A DNA stretch of 64,000 bases from Deltaproteobacteria bacterium (GCA_016214985.1 JACRMM010000046.1:1-64000); one strand, 5' to 3'. Positions 53,559 through 63,517 are shown, counted from the stretch's first letter. Numbers and translations: made by a program. The notes: a model not told the origin generated them from the sequence alone.

Positions 53559-54122
53559 ATGTCTGAACCTGCCAAGAATCCGGCCACCTATCAAGACCTC
53601 TTCACCATCCCGGACCACACGACCGGCGAGATCCTCGCCGGGGAGCTCGTCGTGACGCCGAGGCCGTCGAGGAGGCACGTGTTCACCTCCTCCGTCTTGG
53701 GCAGCGAGGTTCTGCAACGCTTCCATTTCGGCCGGGGCGGACCGGGCGGATGGATCATTCTCCTCGAGCCGGAGATCCAGCTTGGCCAGCACACCCTCGT
53801 GCCCGACGTCGCGGGCTGGCGGAAGGAGCGGTTTCCGACATCCGAAGACGACAGCTGGATCTCTGTCGTTCCCGACTGGATCTGCGAGATCCTCTCGCCG
53901 AACACGATCCGAATGGACAGGATCACCAAGATGTCCATCTACCGAGACCAGGCCGTTCCCTACGTCTGGCTTGTCGACCCCCTCAACAAGACGCTGGAGG
54001 TCTTTGGCCTCCAGTCGTCCGGGGCGTGGCTCACCCTGGGCCTCTACGCCGAAAACCAGACGGTTCGTGCCGAACCCTTTCAGGACGTCGAGATCACCCT
54101 GGGGAGCTTCTGGATGGACTGA
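53559..54122 (+). CDS. Uma2 family (DUF820) PD-(D/E)xK nuclease-like protein
   Basis: A 187-residue protein. KNPATYQDLFTIPDHTTGEI at the N-terminus, LEPEIQLGQHTLVPDVAGWR with the catalytic Asp (VPDVAGW), PDWICEILSPNT with the Glu, and KMSIYRDQAVPYVWLVDP are the blocks of the Uma2/DUF820 family of putative endonucleases, expanded in cyanobacteria and myxobacteria. Biological role unproven. The ATG at 53559 was chosen over 53538 because the family sequence begins there. Confidence 0.85.
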   Translation: MSEPAKNPATYQDLFTIPDHTTGEILAGELVVTPRPSRRHVFTSSVLGSEVLQRFHFGRGGPGGWIILLEPEIQLGQHTLVPDVAGWRKERFPTSEDDSWISVVPDWICEILSPNTIRMDRITKMSIYRDQAVPYVWLVDPLNKTLEVFGLQSSGAWLTLGLYAENQTVRAEPFQDVEITLGSFWMD

Positions 54123-54273
54123 GCTCGGCACGGCCGTTCGCTCGTGCTTCGCACTCATCGCTCCCGCGCTTTGCGACGCGCGCACGGCCCGTGCACGACG
54201 GCGCTTGATCGCTCCTCCTCCGGTCGGCTATCATCCTGCCTTTCGTTCCCGCCCCTGCCGAGGAGAGAGGCCC

Positions 54274-55068
54274 GTGGAGTTCTGCGCCCTGGCCAGCGGC
54301 AGCAAGGGAAACTCGATCTACGTGGGTGCCGAGGGGCGCGGTGTGCTCGTCGACGCCGGGCTTCCGGGCCGCGAGATCGAACGGAGACTTTGGGCCGCGG
54401 AGCTCGACCCGGTGGGGGTGGAAGCGGTTGTCGTCACCCACGAGCACCGGGACCACATCGCTGGCGTCGGCGTGTGGGCGCGGCGGTTCGGTGTTCCGGT
54501 GTACGCGGCGCGCGCAGCGTGGGACGCGGCGAGGGCCTTCCTGCCGCCTCCGACGCTCCGGGGGGTGGACGTGCGCTTCTTCGAGCCCGACCGGTCGTTC
54601 GCGGCCGCCGGCCTCGAGCTCACGCCCGTCTCGACCAGTCACGACGCCGCCGACTCCGTGGGGTTTCGGATCTCGGACGGGAATGCCGTACTCGGTTTCG
54701 CGACGGATCTCGGGTTCGCCTCCCACCTCGTGCGGGAAGGCCTCCGTGGAGTGACGCTTCTCTATCTGGAGTCGAATCACGACGAGGACCTCCTGATCAA
54801 CGGGCCGTATCCGTGGCCTCTCAAGCAGCGGATCCGATCGCGGCACGGGCACCTCTCCAATGCCGACTGCGCGGGGCTCGTGTCGGACCTCCTCCACAGC
54901 GGTCTCAAGGCCCTGGTGCTGGGGCACCTGTCCGAAACCAACAACACACCCCGACTCGCCTACGACTGCGCTCGCGAGGCGCTGGCGCGCCACGGAGCCG
55001 CCGGGGACGTGGCGCTCCTCGTGGCGCGGCAGGATCGGCCTGGGACTGTCGTGCGGCTGGGCGGCTAG
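54274..55068 (+). CDS. MBL-fold metallohydrolase (YycJ/WalJ-like)
   Basis: A 264-residue metallo-beta-lactamase-fold protein starting at GTG (VEFCALASGSKGNSIYV) after AGGAGAGAGG. FCALASGSKGNS at the start and THEHRDHIAGV with the HxHxDH zinc ligands, then STSHDAADSVGF and LGHLSETNNTP, are typical of the YycJ/WalJ group, described as nucleases or exonucleases linked to cell-wall stress or DNA repair in Firmicutes. It lies 49 bp before purB. Confidence 0.88.
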   Translation: MEFCALASGSKGNSIYVGAEGRGVLVDAGLPGREIERRLWAAELDPVGVEAVVVTHEHRDHIAGVGVWARRFGVPVYAARAAWDAARAFLPPPTLRGVDVRFFEPDRSFAAAGLELTPVSTSHDAADSVGFRISDGNAVLGFATDLGFASHLVREGLRGVTLLYLESNHDEDLLINGPYPWPLKQRIRSRHGHLSNADCAGLVSDLLHSGLKALVLGHLSETNNTPRLAYDCAREALARHGAAGDVALLVARQDRPGTVVRLGG

Positions 55069-55078
55069 GCAGGTCGGG

Positions 55079-55109
55079 AACCAAGAACCAAGGACCAAGG
55101 ACCAAGGAC
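55079..55109. repeat. GGACCAA heptamer repeat before purB
   Basis: AACCAAGAACCAAGGACCAA and two more GGACCAA units occupy the short gap between the hydrolase and purB. The tract ends 8 bases before the purB ATG; AAGGACT in it may double as the ribosome site. Confidence 0.7.
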
Positions 55110-55117
55110 TGATCACC

Positions 55118-56413
55118 ATGATCGAACGCTATACCCGCCCGGAAATGGCTGCCGTCTGGACCGACGAGAACCGTTACCGCACGTGGCTCGACGTGGAGGT
55201 CTATGCCTGCGAGGCGTGGAACCGGCTCGGCGCCATCCCCGACGCGTCTTTGGAGGCGATCCGGAGCCGGGCGGGCTTCGATGTCGCTCGCATCGAGGAA
55301 ATCGAGGCCGAGGTCAAGCACGACGTCATCGCATTTCTGACCAACGTTGCGGAGCACGTCGGACCGGACGCCCGGTTCATCCACATGGGCATGACGTCGT
55401 CCGACGTCCTCGATACGTCGCTCGCGATGTTGCTCGCCGAGGCCACCGATCTGCTCCTGGGGCAGGTGGAGGGGTTGCTCACCGTGCTCCGCGAGCGAGC
55501 CCACGAGTTCAAAGACGTTCCCCAGATGGGGCGCTCCCACGGCATCCACGCCGAGCCCATCACCTTCGGCCTGAAGCTCGCTCTCTGGTACGACGAGATG
55601 CGCCGCAACCGGGAGCGGTTGCAGCGGGCACGGGAGGTGATCGCCGTCGGGAAGATCTCCGGTGCGGTGGGGACGTTTGCGAACGTCGAGCCCTTCGTGG
55701 AGGAGTACGTGTGCAAGCGGGCGGGCCTCGCTCCGGCGAACGTGTCCACCCAGGTGGTCTCCCGGGACCACCACGCCGAGTACTTCTCTCTCCTGGCCCT
55801 CGTGGGGACGAGCGTCGAGAAGTTCTGCGTGGAGATCCGTCACCTCCAGCGCACCGAAGTGCTGGAGGCGGAGGAGTTCTTCTCCCAGGGGCAAAAGGGC
55901 TCCTCGGCAATGCCCCACAAGCGAAATCCCATCGCGAGCGAAAACCTGGCGGGCTGCGCCCGGCTCTTGCGCTCGTACGCCCAGGCGGCGCTGGAGGACG
56001 TGGCGCTGTGGCACGAGCGCGACATCTCCCACTCGAGCGTGGAGAGGGTGATCGCTCCCGACGCCACGATCCTGCTGCACTACATGCTCCACCGGTTCAC
56101 GAACCTCGTGAAGAATCTGGTGGTGTACCCGGAGAACATGGCGAAGAACCTCGCCCGCACCGGTGGGCTGATCTTCAGCCAGCGGGTCCTCCTGGCGCTC
56201 GTGGAGAAGGGGGTCTCCCGAGAGGACGCCTATCGCCTCGTGCAGCGAAACGCCATGAAGGTCTGGGAGCAGGGGCTCGACTACAAGGCGCTGCTCCAGG
56301 CCGATCCGGACGTGTCGCGGCACCTCTCGGCGGGCGAGATCGACGACGCCTTCGACATGGGCTACCATCTCAAGCACGTGGACACGATCTTCCGCCGGGT
56401 GTTCGGGGAATAG
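55118..56413 (+). CDS. purB: Adenylosuccinate lyase
   Basis: A 431-residue enzyme of the fumarase/aspartase superfamily. It cleaves SAICAR to AICAR and adenylosuccinate to AMP, releasing fumarate. GMTSSDVLDT and GRSHGIHAEP carry active-site His and Ser/Thr residues, and GSSAMPHKRNPIASE is the signature loop. Length is normal. First of five co-directional nucleotide-biosynthesis genes (purB, purSL, purQ, purF, pyrE). Confidence 0.96.
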   Translation: MIERYTRPEMAAVWTDENRYRTWLDVEVYACEAWNRLGAIPDASLEAIRSRAGFDVARIEEIEAEVKHDVIAFLTNVAEHVGPDARFIHMGMTSSDVLDTSLAMLLAEATDLLLGQVEGLLTVLRERAHEFKDVPQMGRSHGIHAEPITFGLKLALWYDEMRRNRERLQRAREVIAVGKISGAVGTFANVEPFVEEYVCKRAGLAPANVSTQVVSRDHHAEYFSLLALVGTSVEKFCVEIRHLQRTEVLEAEEFFSQGQKGSSAMPHKRNPIASENLAGCARLLRSYAQAALEDVALWHERDISHSSVERVIAPDATILLHYMLHRFTNLVKNLVVYPENMAKNLARTGGLIFSQRVLLALVEKGVSREDAYRLVQRNAMKVWEQGLDYKALLQADPDVSRHLSAGEIDDAFDMGYHLKHVDTIFRRVFGE

Positions 56414-56515
56414 CTTTCAGCGGTTAGCTGTCAGCGATCAGCTACTGCGGGTCATTGGTCGGGGTCGGGTTTCTTGGTTCTGAGCTGACAGCTGAGAGCT
56501 GAACGCTGACAGCTG
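56414..56515. repeat. AGCTGTCAGC-type palindromic repeat between purB and purL
   Basis: GGTTAGCTGTCAGCGATCAG on the left and GCTGACAGCTGAGAGCTGAA on the right form inverted halves around a T-rich centre. Same family as 19557-19645. Confidence 0.7.
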
Positions 56516-56529
56516 CTCTCGAGGTTTCC

Positions 56530-59526
56530 ATGGCTCACCGCGTCGAAGTTGCCATGAAGGGCCACCTGAGGGATGCCCGGGGAGAAGGGGTCGCCCGCGA
56601 GGTCCGCGAGTTCCTCCACCGGTCGGTGGAGGAGGTCCGCACGCTGGACGTCTACACCGTGGATCTTGGCCTTGGGGCGGACGAGGTCGAGCGGGGCGCG
56701 AAGGAGGCTCTCTCCGACCCGATCGTCCAGGACGCGGCCGTGGGTCTACCCCTGGCGCTGCGCTCCCACCCGGCGTTCCATTGGGCCGTGGAGGTGGGGT
56801 TCCTGCCCGGCGTGACCGACAACGTGGGGCGCACTGCCAAGGAGGCGCTCGAGATGCTCCTGGGTCGAGCGTTTCCCCACGAGGCCCAGGTGTACACGGC
56901 GGTGCAGTACCTGCTCCGGGGGGAGGACCTCACGCGGGAGGGCGCCGAGGCCATCGCAGTGGGGCTCCTGGCGAATCCGCTGATCGAGCGGTGGGAGATC
57001 CTGTCGCGGGAGGAGTTCGGCGCTCGGGGCGGGTTTCCGGCACGCGTGCCGCGGGTGCGGGAAGGGGAGGTCCCTTCCGTGGAGGCCGTGGACCTGGAGG
57101 TCACGGACGAGGAGCTCCTGCGCCTCTCGAAGGAACGCCTCCTGGCGCTCTCCCTCGAGGAGATGGAGGTCATCCGCCACCATTACCTCGACGAGGCGGT
57201 CCGGGCGCGCCGAAGGGAGCTCGGCCTGCCCGATGCTCCGACCGACGTGGAGCTCGAGTGTCTCGCCCAGACCTGGTCGGAGCACTGCAAGCACAAGATC
57301 TTCAACGCCACGATCCACTACGACGACGGTGCGGGCAACACCCGCACGGTCGAGAGCCTCTTCAAGACCTACGTCGTCGGGGCCACGGAGCGCATCCGCA
57401 AGGGGCTCGGCGACCGGGACTTCTGCCTGTCGGTGTTCAAGGACAACGCCGGGGTGATCGCCTTCGACGACCAGTGGTCCCTGTGCTTCAAGGTCGAGAC
57501 GCACAACTCGCCGTCGGCGTTGGATCCCTACGGTGGAGCCCTGACCGGGATCGTGGGCGTGAACCGGGACCCCATGGGGACGGGCATGGGCGCCCGCCTC
57601 GTGTTCAACGTCGACACCTTCTGCTTCGCCGACCCCTTCTTCGAGGGCGAGCTGCCGCCGCGCCTGCTGCACCCGCGGCGGATCTACGAGGGGGTTGTGC
57701 GCGGGGTCGAGCACGGGGGCAACAAGTCGGGGATCCCGACGATCAACGGCGGCGTGGTCTTCGACGACCGTTTTCTCGGGAAGCCGCTGGTGTTCTGCGG
57801 CACGGCCGGCGTGCTGCCGCGCACGCTCCACGGCCGGCCGAGCCACGAGAAGCGCGCGCTGCCCGGCGATCTCATCGTCATGGCCGGGGGACGCGTCGGT
57901 AAGGACGGCATCCACGGCGCCACGTTCTCCTCCGAGGAGCTCCACGAGGGGAGCCCCGCAACGGCGGTCCAGCTCGGAGACCCCATCACCCAGAAGCGCC
58001 TCTACGACTTCCTCCTCGTCGCCCGGGATCGAGGACTCTACCGCTCGATCACGGACAACGGCGCCGGCGGGCTCTCGTCGAGCATCGGCGAGATGGCGGA
58101 ACAGGCGGGGGGGGCGGAGCTCCACCTGGACCGAACGCCGCTCAAGTACCCGGGCCTCGCGCCGTGGGAGATCCTCGTCTCCGAGTCGCAGGAGCGGATG
58201 AGCTTCGCGGTGCCACCGGAGGCGATCGACGAGTTCCTAGCGCTCGCCGAGGAGAGGAAGGTCGAGGCGTGCGTGCTCGGCACGTTCACGGCGGACGAGG
58301 TGTTCCACTGCCGGTACCGGGGAGCGACGGTGGCGTGGCTGCCCATGGCGTTCCTCCACGGGGGTCTCCCGGCCATGGAGCTCTCGGCCCGCTGGGAGAA
58401 ACCGGTCCACGAAGAGCCCTCGTTCGCTTGCCCGGACGACGTGACGGCGGACCTCTTCGGAGTCCTGGGCAGGCTCAACGTCTGCTCCAAGGAGTCGATC
58501 GTCCGGCGTTACGACCACGAGGTCCAGGGAGGAAGTGTCGTCAAGCCCTTCGTCGGGCTCGCCAACGACGGTCCCTCGGACGCCGCGGTCGTGCGGCCCA
58601 TTCTGGAGAGCTTCGCGGGGGTCGTGACCGCGAGCGGCATCTGCCCGCGCTACAGCGACATCGACGCCTACTGGATGATGGCGGCCGCGCTCGACGAGGC
58701 GGTGCGAAACGCCCTGTGCGTGGGCGGGTCGCTGGAATACCTGGCGGGCCTCGACAACTTCTGCTGGTGCGACCCGGTCCAGAGCGAGAGGACGCCGGAC
58801 GGCGAGTACAAGCTCGCCCAGCTCGTTCGGGCGAACGAGGCCCTCTACGACATCTCGGTGGCCTACGGGGTCCCGCTCATCTCGGGCAAGGACTCCATGA
58901 AGAATGACTACCACATCGGCGGCACCAAGATCTCGATTCCCCCCACGGTGCTTTTCAGCGTGATCGGCAGGGTCGACGACGTGCGCCGCTGCGTGACCAT
59001 GGACGCCAAACGGGCCGGTGACGCGGTCTACGTCTTGGGGACCACGCGGCGCGAGCTGGGCGGATCGGAGTATTGGGCCGCGAAGGGCTTCGTGGGAAAC
59101 GACGTGCCCCGGGTCTTCCCCGAGGAGAGCCTGCCCCTCTACCGGAGCCTCGAGCGCGCGATCCACAGCGGGCTCGTCGCTTCCTGTCACGACTGCTCCG
59201 ATGGCGGCCTCGCGGTGGCCCTGGCTGAAACCGCCTTTGCCGGGGGGCTCGGTCTCCGGGCGGACCTCTCCCGTGTGCCCGCGCACGGGATCGCCCGAGA
59301 CGACGAGCTCCTCTTCTCCGAGTCCCAGAGCCGCTTCGTGGTCACGGTCCGGCCCGAGCTCGCGGAGGCCTTCGAGGCGGAGCTGGCGGGCCGGGCCTTC
59401 GGCCGGATCGGGGAGGTCACGGCGGAGCCGCGGCTCGTCCTCCGGGGCCTGGAGGGTGGCGACGCGGTGCGGGCGGGGCTGAACGAGCTCAAGGCGGCCT
59501 GGCAGTTGCCGCTGAGGAACGTCTGA
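56530..59526 (+). CDS. purL: Phosphoribosylformylglycinamidine synthase, fused PurS-PurL form
   Basis: A 998-residue protein that, with PurQ, converts FGAR plus glutamine and ATP to FGAM. The first ~160 residues look like two PurS-type modules (MAHRVEVAMKGHLRDARGEG and a second alpha/beta unit with AQVYTAVQYLLRG), followed by the PurL catalytic core: LAQTWSEHCKHKIFNATIHY, KVETHNSPSALDPYGGALTG, and two AIR-synthase-like halves with GGLSSSIGEMAEQAGG and DCSDGGLAVALAE. The length and built-in PurS correspond to the ~1,000-residue version known from Geobacter-type bacteria. CTCGAGG precedes the ATG. Confidence 0.92.
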   Translation: MAHRVEVAMKGHLRDARGEGVAREVREFLHRSVEEVRTLDVYTVDLGLGADEVERGAKEALSDPIVQDAAVGLPLALRSHPAFHWAVEVGFLPGVTDNVGRTAKEALEMLLGRAFPHEAQVYTAVQYLLRGEDLTREGAEAIAVGLLANPLIERWEILSREEFGARGGFPARVPRVREGEVPSVEAVDLEVTDEELLRLSKERLLALSLEEMEVIRHHYLDEAVRARRRELGLPDAPTDVELECLAQTWSEHCKHKIFNATIHYDDGAGNTRTVESLFKTYVVGATERIRKGLGDRDFCLSVFKDNAGVIAFDDQWSLCFKVETHNSPSALDPYGGALTGIVGVNRDPMGTGMGARLVFNVDTFCFADPFFEGELPPRLLHPRRIYEGVVRGVEHGGNKSGIPTINGGVVFDDRFLGKPLVFCGTAGVLPRTLHGRPSHEKRALPGDLIVMAGGRVGKDGIHGATFSSEELHEGSPATAVQLGDPITQKRLYDFLLVARDRGLYRSITDNGAGGLSSSIGEMAEQAGGAELHLDRTPLKYPGLAPWEILVSESQERMSFAVPPEAIDEFLALAEERKVEACVLGTFTADEVFHCRYRGATVAWLPMAFLHGGLPAMELSARWEKPVHEEPSFACPDDVTADLFGVLGRLNVCSKESIVRRYDHEVQGGSVVKPFVGLANDGPSDAAVVRPILESFAGVVTASGICPRYSDIDAYWMMAAALDEAVRNALCVGGSLEYLAGLDNFCWCDPVQSERTPDGEYKLAQLVRANEALYDISVAYGVPLISGKDSMKNDYHIGGTKISIPPTVLFSVIGRVDDVRRCVTMDAKRAGDAVYVLGTTRRELGGSEYWAAKGFVGNDVPRVFPEESLPLYRSLERAIHSGLVASCHDCSDGGLAVALAETAFAGGLGLRADLSRVPAHGIARDDELLFSESQSRFVVTVRPELAEAFEAELAGRAFGRIGEVTAEPRLVLRGLEGGDAVRAGLNELKAAWQLPLRNV

Positions 59527-59626
59527 TGCGGCGGGCGAGAGCGAGCGGGCCCGGCGTCACGGCGTCGTGCGTGACCGCAGCCCTTTGGCGGGGCGGAGCG
59601 CCGGCGCCGCCCCGGGAGGTCGTCCC

Positions 59627-60466
59627 ATGTCCGTAAGAGCCCTCGTTCTCACCGGCAACGGCACCAACTGCGAGCGGGAGATGGCCCACGCTTGCCAGCT
59701 CGCCGGTGCCGAGGCCACGATCGCCCACACGGCGGAGGTCTTCGCGGGCCGAGTGCGGCTCGCGGACTACGACTTCCTGAACCTTCCCGGGGGTTTTCTC
59801 GACGGCGACGACCTGGGGTCGGCCAAGGCCGGTGCGGTCCGCTTCAAGTTCGGGACGGTCGCCGGCCGCTCCGACCCCGGGACGGCAGGCGAGGGCGACC
59901 GGCACCGCTTCCTGGAGGATCTCCTCCGGTTCGTAGCCGATGGGAAGCTCGTGCTGGGCGTGTGCAACGGCTTTCAGCTCCTCGTGAAGCTGGGGCTTCT
60001 CCCCGCCCTGGACGGCCGGTACGGGGAGCAGACCGCGAGCCTGACCCACAACGACTCGGGCCGCTTCGAGGACCGCTGGTGCTATCTGACGGCGAGCCCG
60101 GACAGCCCCTGCGTGTTTACACGGGGGATCTCCCGGCTGTACCTGCCCGTGCGGCACGGGGAGGGCAAGTTTGTCCCCGGTAACCACGACGTGCTTCGCC
60201 GCGTGGAGGCGGAGGCGCTGGCGTCGGTCCGTTACGCCGAGGCCGACGGGGAGCCGACGCTGCGCTACCCGGAGAACCCCAACGGGAGCATCGGAGCCAT
60301 CGCCGGGTTGTGCGATCCCACCGGCCGGATCTTCGGGCTGATGCCCCACCCCGAGGCGTTCGTGCACCGAACCCAGCACCCCCGCTGGACCCGGGAGGAC
60401 CTGCCGGAGGAGGGAGACGGCCTGGCTCTCTTTCGAAATGCCGTGGAGTTCCTGCGGCGCGGCTGA
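59627..60466 (+). CDS. purQ: Phosphoribosylformylglycinamidine synthase glutaminase subunit PurQ
   Basis: A 279-residue class I glutamine amidotransferase that hydrolyses glutamine and channels ammonia to PurL. The nucleophile Cys is in LVLGVCNGFQLLVKLGLL, and the catalytic His/Glu in GLMPHPEAF. The N-terminus RALVLTGNGTNCEREMAHAC is family-typical. GGGAGG sets the start. It is longer than the ~225-residue small PurQ, in keeping with pairing to the large PurL. Confidence 0.93.
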   Translation: MSVRALVLTGNGTNCEREMAHACQLAGAEATIAHTAEVFAGRVRLADYDFLNLPGGFLDGDDLGSAKAGAVRFKFGTVAGRSDPGTAGEGDRHRFLEDLLRFVADGKLVLGVCNGFQLLVKLGLLPALDGRYGEQTASLTHNDSGRFEDRWCYLTASPDSPCVFTRGISRLYLPVRHGEGKFVPGNHDVLRRVEAEALASVRYAEADGEPTLRYPENPNGSIGAIAGLCDPTGRIFGLMPHPEAFVHRTQHPRWTREDLPEEGDGLALFRNAVEFLRRG

Positions 60467-60610
60467 CACCTCGGGCGCGGGCCCCGGGGGTACGAAGGGG
60501 GGAACGAAGCACGCCGAACGAAGGCACAGGAGCAGCACGGCGACTGCCGCGCGGCCGCCCTCGTGGCTTCGACCTCACGCGCCACGGCGCGGATCGGACT
60601 GGACGAAAGC

Positions 60611-62002
60611 ATGCTCGACAGGTGGCACGACGAGTGCGGGATCTTCGGGATCTACAACCACCCCGAGGCGGCCAACATCACGTACCTGGGGCTCTACGCC
60701 CTGCAGCACCGAGGACAGGAGAGCGCCGGCATCGTCACCTCCGACGAGACGAAGATGAGCGCGCAGGTGGGGATGGGCCTCGTGCAGGAGATCTTCGACG
60801 AGGAGACGATCGCGACGCTGCCCGGCTGCCACGCGATCGGCCACGTCCGGTACTCCACGACCGGGTCGAGCATTCTGAAGAACGCCCAGCCGTTCTTCGT
60901 GGAGACCGTGCACGGCCCGATCGGGTTCGCCCACAACGGGAACCTCGTCAACGCGCCCGAGCTTCGAAGCGAGCTGGAGCACCGGGGCAGCATCTTCCAG
61001 AGCACTGCCGACACCGAGGTGATCGCCCACCTCTACGCCCGCAGCCACCGGGAGAAGCTCGTCGACCGCCTCATCGACGCCCTCAAGCACGTGCAAGGCG
61101 CCTACAGCCTCGTCGCCCTGGTGGAGAAGCGCCTCATCGCCGTGCGCGACCCCACCGGGTTTCGTCCCCTCGTGCTGGGCCGGGTGAAGGACTCCTACGT
61201 GGTCGCCTCGGAGACCTGCGCCCTGGACCTGGTCGAGGGAGAGTATCTGCGCGAGGTCGAGCCCGGCGAGGTCGTGATGATCAGCAGCAAGGGCCTCGAG
61301 AGCTTCCGGCCGTTTCCGCCGGCCGAGCCCCGCCAGTGCATCTTCGAGTACATCTACTTCGCGCGCCCGGACTCCACGGTCTTCGGTCAGCCCGTCTACA
61401 CTGTCCGTAAAGCCTTCGGCCACGAACTGGCACGGGAGCACCCGGTCGACGCCGACGTGGTGGTCCCGGTCCCGGACTCGGGGATCGTGGCGGCCTTGGG
61501 CTATGCCGAGGAATCGGGGATTCCCTTCGAGATGGGGCTGATCCGCAACCACTACGTGGGGCGGACGTTCATCGAGCCGGAGCAGTCGATCCGCCACTTC
61601 GGCGTCAAGCTCAAGCTCAACGCGGTGCGCGGCGTGATCCAGGGCAAGCGCGTGGTCGTGGTGGACGACTCGATCGTCCGGGGGACGACGAGTCGCAAGA
61701 TCGTCAAGATGCTGAGGGAGGCCGGCGCAAGAGAGGTGCACATGCGGGTGTCGTCGCCGCCCACGTGCTACCCGTGCTACTTCGGCGTGGACACGCCCAC
61801 CCGAAAGGAGCTGATCGCTTCCTGCTATCCGATCGGAGAGATCACCCAGTTCCTCACGGCGGACAGCCTGGGGTACCTGAGCCACGAGGGGCTGCGCCGC
61901 GCCACGAAGGAGGGGCCCTACGTATTCTGCGACGCCTGCTTCACCGGAAACTACCCCGTGCGGGCGGACCGCCCGGAGGGAACGCAGCTGGGGTTGTTCT
62001 GA
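60611..62002 (+). CDS. purF: Amidophosphoribosyltransferase PurF
   Basis: About 463 residues: the committed step, forming phosphoribosylamine from PRPP and glutamine. The mature N-terminal nucleophile Cys is in [14 protein letters not shown], which leaves an 8-residue propeptide from the ATG at 60611. A GTG at 60563 is the alternative but has no ribosome site. The PRPP site reads [35 protein letters not shown] and [12 protein letters not shown] supply cysteines for the structural [4Fe-4S] cluster of Bacillus-type PurF. Confidence 0.95.
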   Translation: MLDRWHDECGIFGIYNHPEAANITYLGLYALQHRGQESAGIVTSDETKMSAQVGMGLVQEIFDEETIATLPGCHAIGHVRYSTTGSSILKNAQPFFVETVHGPIGFAHNGNLVNAPELRSELEHRGSIFQSTADTEVIAHLYARSHREKLVDRLIDALKHVQGAYSLVALVEKRLIAVRDPTGFRPLVLGRVKDSYVVASETCALDLVEGEYLREVEPGEVVMISSKGLESFRPFPPAEPRQCIFEYIYFARPDSTVFGQPVYTVRKAFGHELAREHPVDADVVVPVPDSGIVAALGYAEESGIPFEMGLIRNHYVGRTFIEPEQSIRHFGVKLKLNAVRGVIQGKRVVVVDDSIVRGTTSRKIVKMLREAGAREVHMRVSSPPTCYPCYFGVDTPTRKELIASCYPIGEITQFLTADSLGYLSHEGLRRATKEGPYVFCDACFTGNYPVRADRPEGTQLGLF

Positions 62003-62055
62003 ACGCGCGGGCGCCGGGCCTCCGGTGCCGGCGCCGGGCCTTGGGAGAGAACAGA

Positions 62056-62625
62056 GTGGACACGCCCATCGAGTCGATGCGGGCCGAACTGCTGGCCCTG
62101 GTCCGAGAGAAGTCCTACCAGGATCGAGCCGTTACGCTCGCTTCGGGCAAGCCGAGCACCTTCTACGTCGACGGCAAGCAGACTTCGCTCCACCCGAGGG
62201 GGGCCTATCTGATCGGGCGCCTGTTCGTGGATCGACTCGCGCGGTTCGGCCCGCTCGACGGTGTGGGGGGGCTCACCCTGGGTGCCGACCCCTTGGCCAC
62301 GGCCACGAGCCTCGTCTCCGGGCTCGAGGGGGACGGCGTCGCGGGCTTCATCGTGCGCAAGGAGCCCAAGGGGCACGGCACCCAGAGCTGGATCGAGGGC
62401 AAGGGAAACCTGCCGGCCGGCGGGCGAGTCGTGATCCTGGAGGACGTCGTCACGACCGGGGGATCGAGCCTCAAGGCGATCGAGCGCGTGGAGGCCGAGG
62501 GGTACCGAGTGCTCGGCGTGCTCGCGCTGGTCGACCGGGAGGAGGGGGGGCGCGAGGCCTTCGAGAGAGGGGGGTACCGGTTCGAGGCGCTCTTCACGAA
62601 GTCGGAGATCCGGGCCCAGAGCTAA
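62056..62625 (+). CDS. pyrE: Orotate phosphoribosyltransferase
   Basis: A 189-residue enzyme that makes OMP from orotate and PRPP. LASGKPSTFYVDGKQTSLHP and GGLTLGADPLATATSL form the orotate site; FIVRKEPKGHG is the flexible catalytic loop; RVVILEDVVTTGGSSLKAIE is the PRPP motif. It starts at GTG 62056 after GGGAGAGAACA, 53 bp downstream of purF, so it shares the purine transcript. Confidence 0.94.
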   Translation: MDTPIESMRAELLALVREKSYQDRAVTLASGKPSTFYVDGKQTSLHPRGAYLIGRLFVDRLARFGPLDGVGGLTLGADPLATATSLVSGLEGDGVAGFIVRKEPKGHGTQSWIEGKGNLPAGGRVVILEDVVTTGGSSLKAIERVEAEGYRVLGVLALVDREEGGREAFERGGYRFEALFTKSEIRAQS

Positions 62626-62638
62626 GACGACAACGATA

Positions 62639-62736
62639 CATCCGCAGATTTCGCAGATTTCACGGATTGGAACAAAGAAGAGGAACAACGGAAAGCACTT
62701 CTGTCGATCTGCGTCATCTGAGAAATCGGTGGATCA
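62639..62736. repeat. ATCTGCGGAT-family repeat, longer copy
   Basis: ATCCGCAGATTTCGCAGATT, then CACGGATTGG, and further on TCTGTCGATCTGCGTCATCT: the two halves are degenerate inverted versions of the AATCTGCGGAT unit also seen at 37301-37324. Confidence 0.6.
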
Positions 62737-62864
62737 TCCCGACCAACGGTACCGGTTGGATCTGATTTGAGGCTATCTGATCCGTCGGCGAACTCTGTGG
62801 ACCCGTCGCTCTCGTGTTGAGGCGCGGGATCGCCGCGGTCGGCGGACGGGCGAAGGAGGCGGTG

Positions 62865-63470
62865 ATGGGGCGTCGGCTTCGGATGACGATACTCGCAGCG
62901 GGCATCGGGGCTGCCCTGGGGTGCGCCGCGCGCCTCCCGGCCGGGGTTCAGCTCACCCCGGGCTTCGCGTCCCCCGGTACCCCGTACGGGGACGCACTCC
63001 GGCGCCACACTCGCTACGCCGAGCTGTACAACGGCGTCGACACCGTCGCGAAGGGGTGGGCCACGGAGAGGACCTCGGAGCTGCGCGCGGCCCTCGCCGA
63101 GGCGAGCATCCGGGCGTACCAGCTCCAGGGCGAGGCGGCCGAGACGATGCGTCAGGAGGCCCGCGCCGCAAGCCTTGCGAGCCGCGACTTCCATCTGGCG
63201 CTCTACACGCCGAAGAAGCAGTGGAACGACCTCGAGTCGGCCGACAGCCTCTGGCGCGCGCGTCTGGAACGCCCGGGTGGGGAGAGTGAGACGCCGATCG
63301 AGGTCAAGGCGTTGGCCAAGTCGGACAAGAGCCCGGTGGAGTACCCCTACGTGAGTCCCTGGACCCGCGAGTACGAGCTCCGGTTCCCCTCGCTCGATGA
63401 CGCGATGGGCTCCGCGCCCGCGAGCCTGGTGCTCACGGGCCCCCTCGGGACGGTCCGGTTCCAGTTCTGA
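62865..63470 (+). CDS. Putative lipoprotein of unknown function
   Basis: A 201-residue protein starting MGRRLRMTILAAGIGAALGC, a lipoprotein signal with lipobox ALGC (Cys about 20). AAGGAGGCGG precedes this ATG. The mature part has a long helix (TSELRAALAEASIRAYQLQG, EAAETMRQEARAASLASRDF) and a beta-rich end (PYVSPWTREYELRFPSL, LVLTGPLGTVRFQF). No family recognised; probably attached to the outer membrane. Confidence 0.75.
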   Translation: MGRRLRMTILAAGIGAALGCAARLPAGVQLTPGFASPGTPYGDALRRHTRYAELYNGVDTVAKGWATERTSELRAALAEASIRAYQLQGEAAETMRQEARAASLASRDFHLALYTPKKQWNDLESADSLWRARLERPGGESETPIEVKALAKSDKSPVEYPYVSPWTREYELRFPSLDDAMGSAPASLVLTGPLGTVRFQF

Positions 63471-63517
63471 CCAGGCCGCGGGGGGGGCGAGGCGCGAACG
63501 AACGAAAGGAGGCGGGA

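Noticed and set aside
60622..60640. Sigma-54 promoter TGGCACGACGAGTGCGG
   Set aside because: It lies inside the purF coding sequence encoding the conserved WHDECG residues and is explained by codon content.
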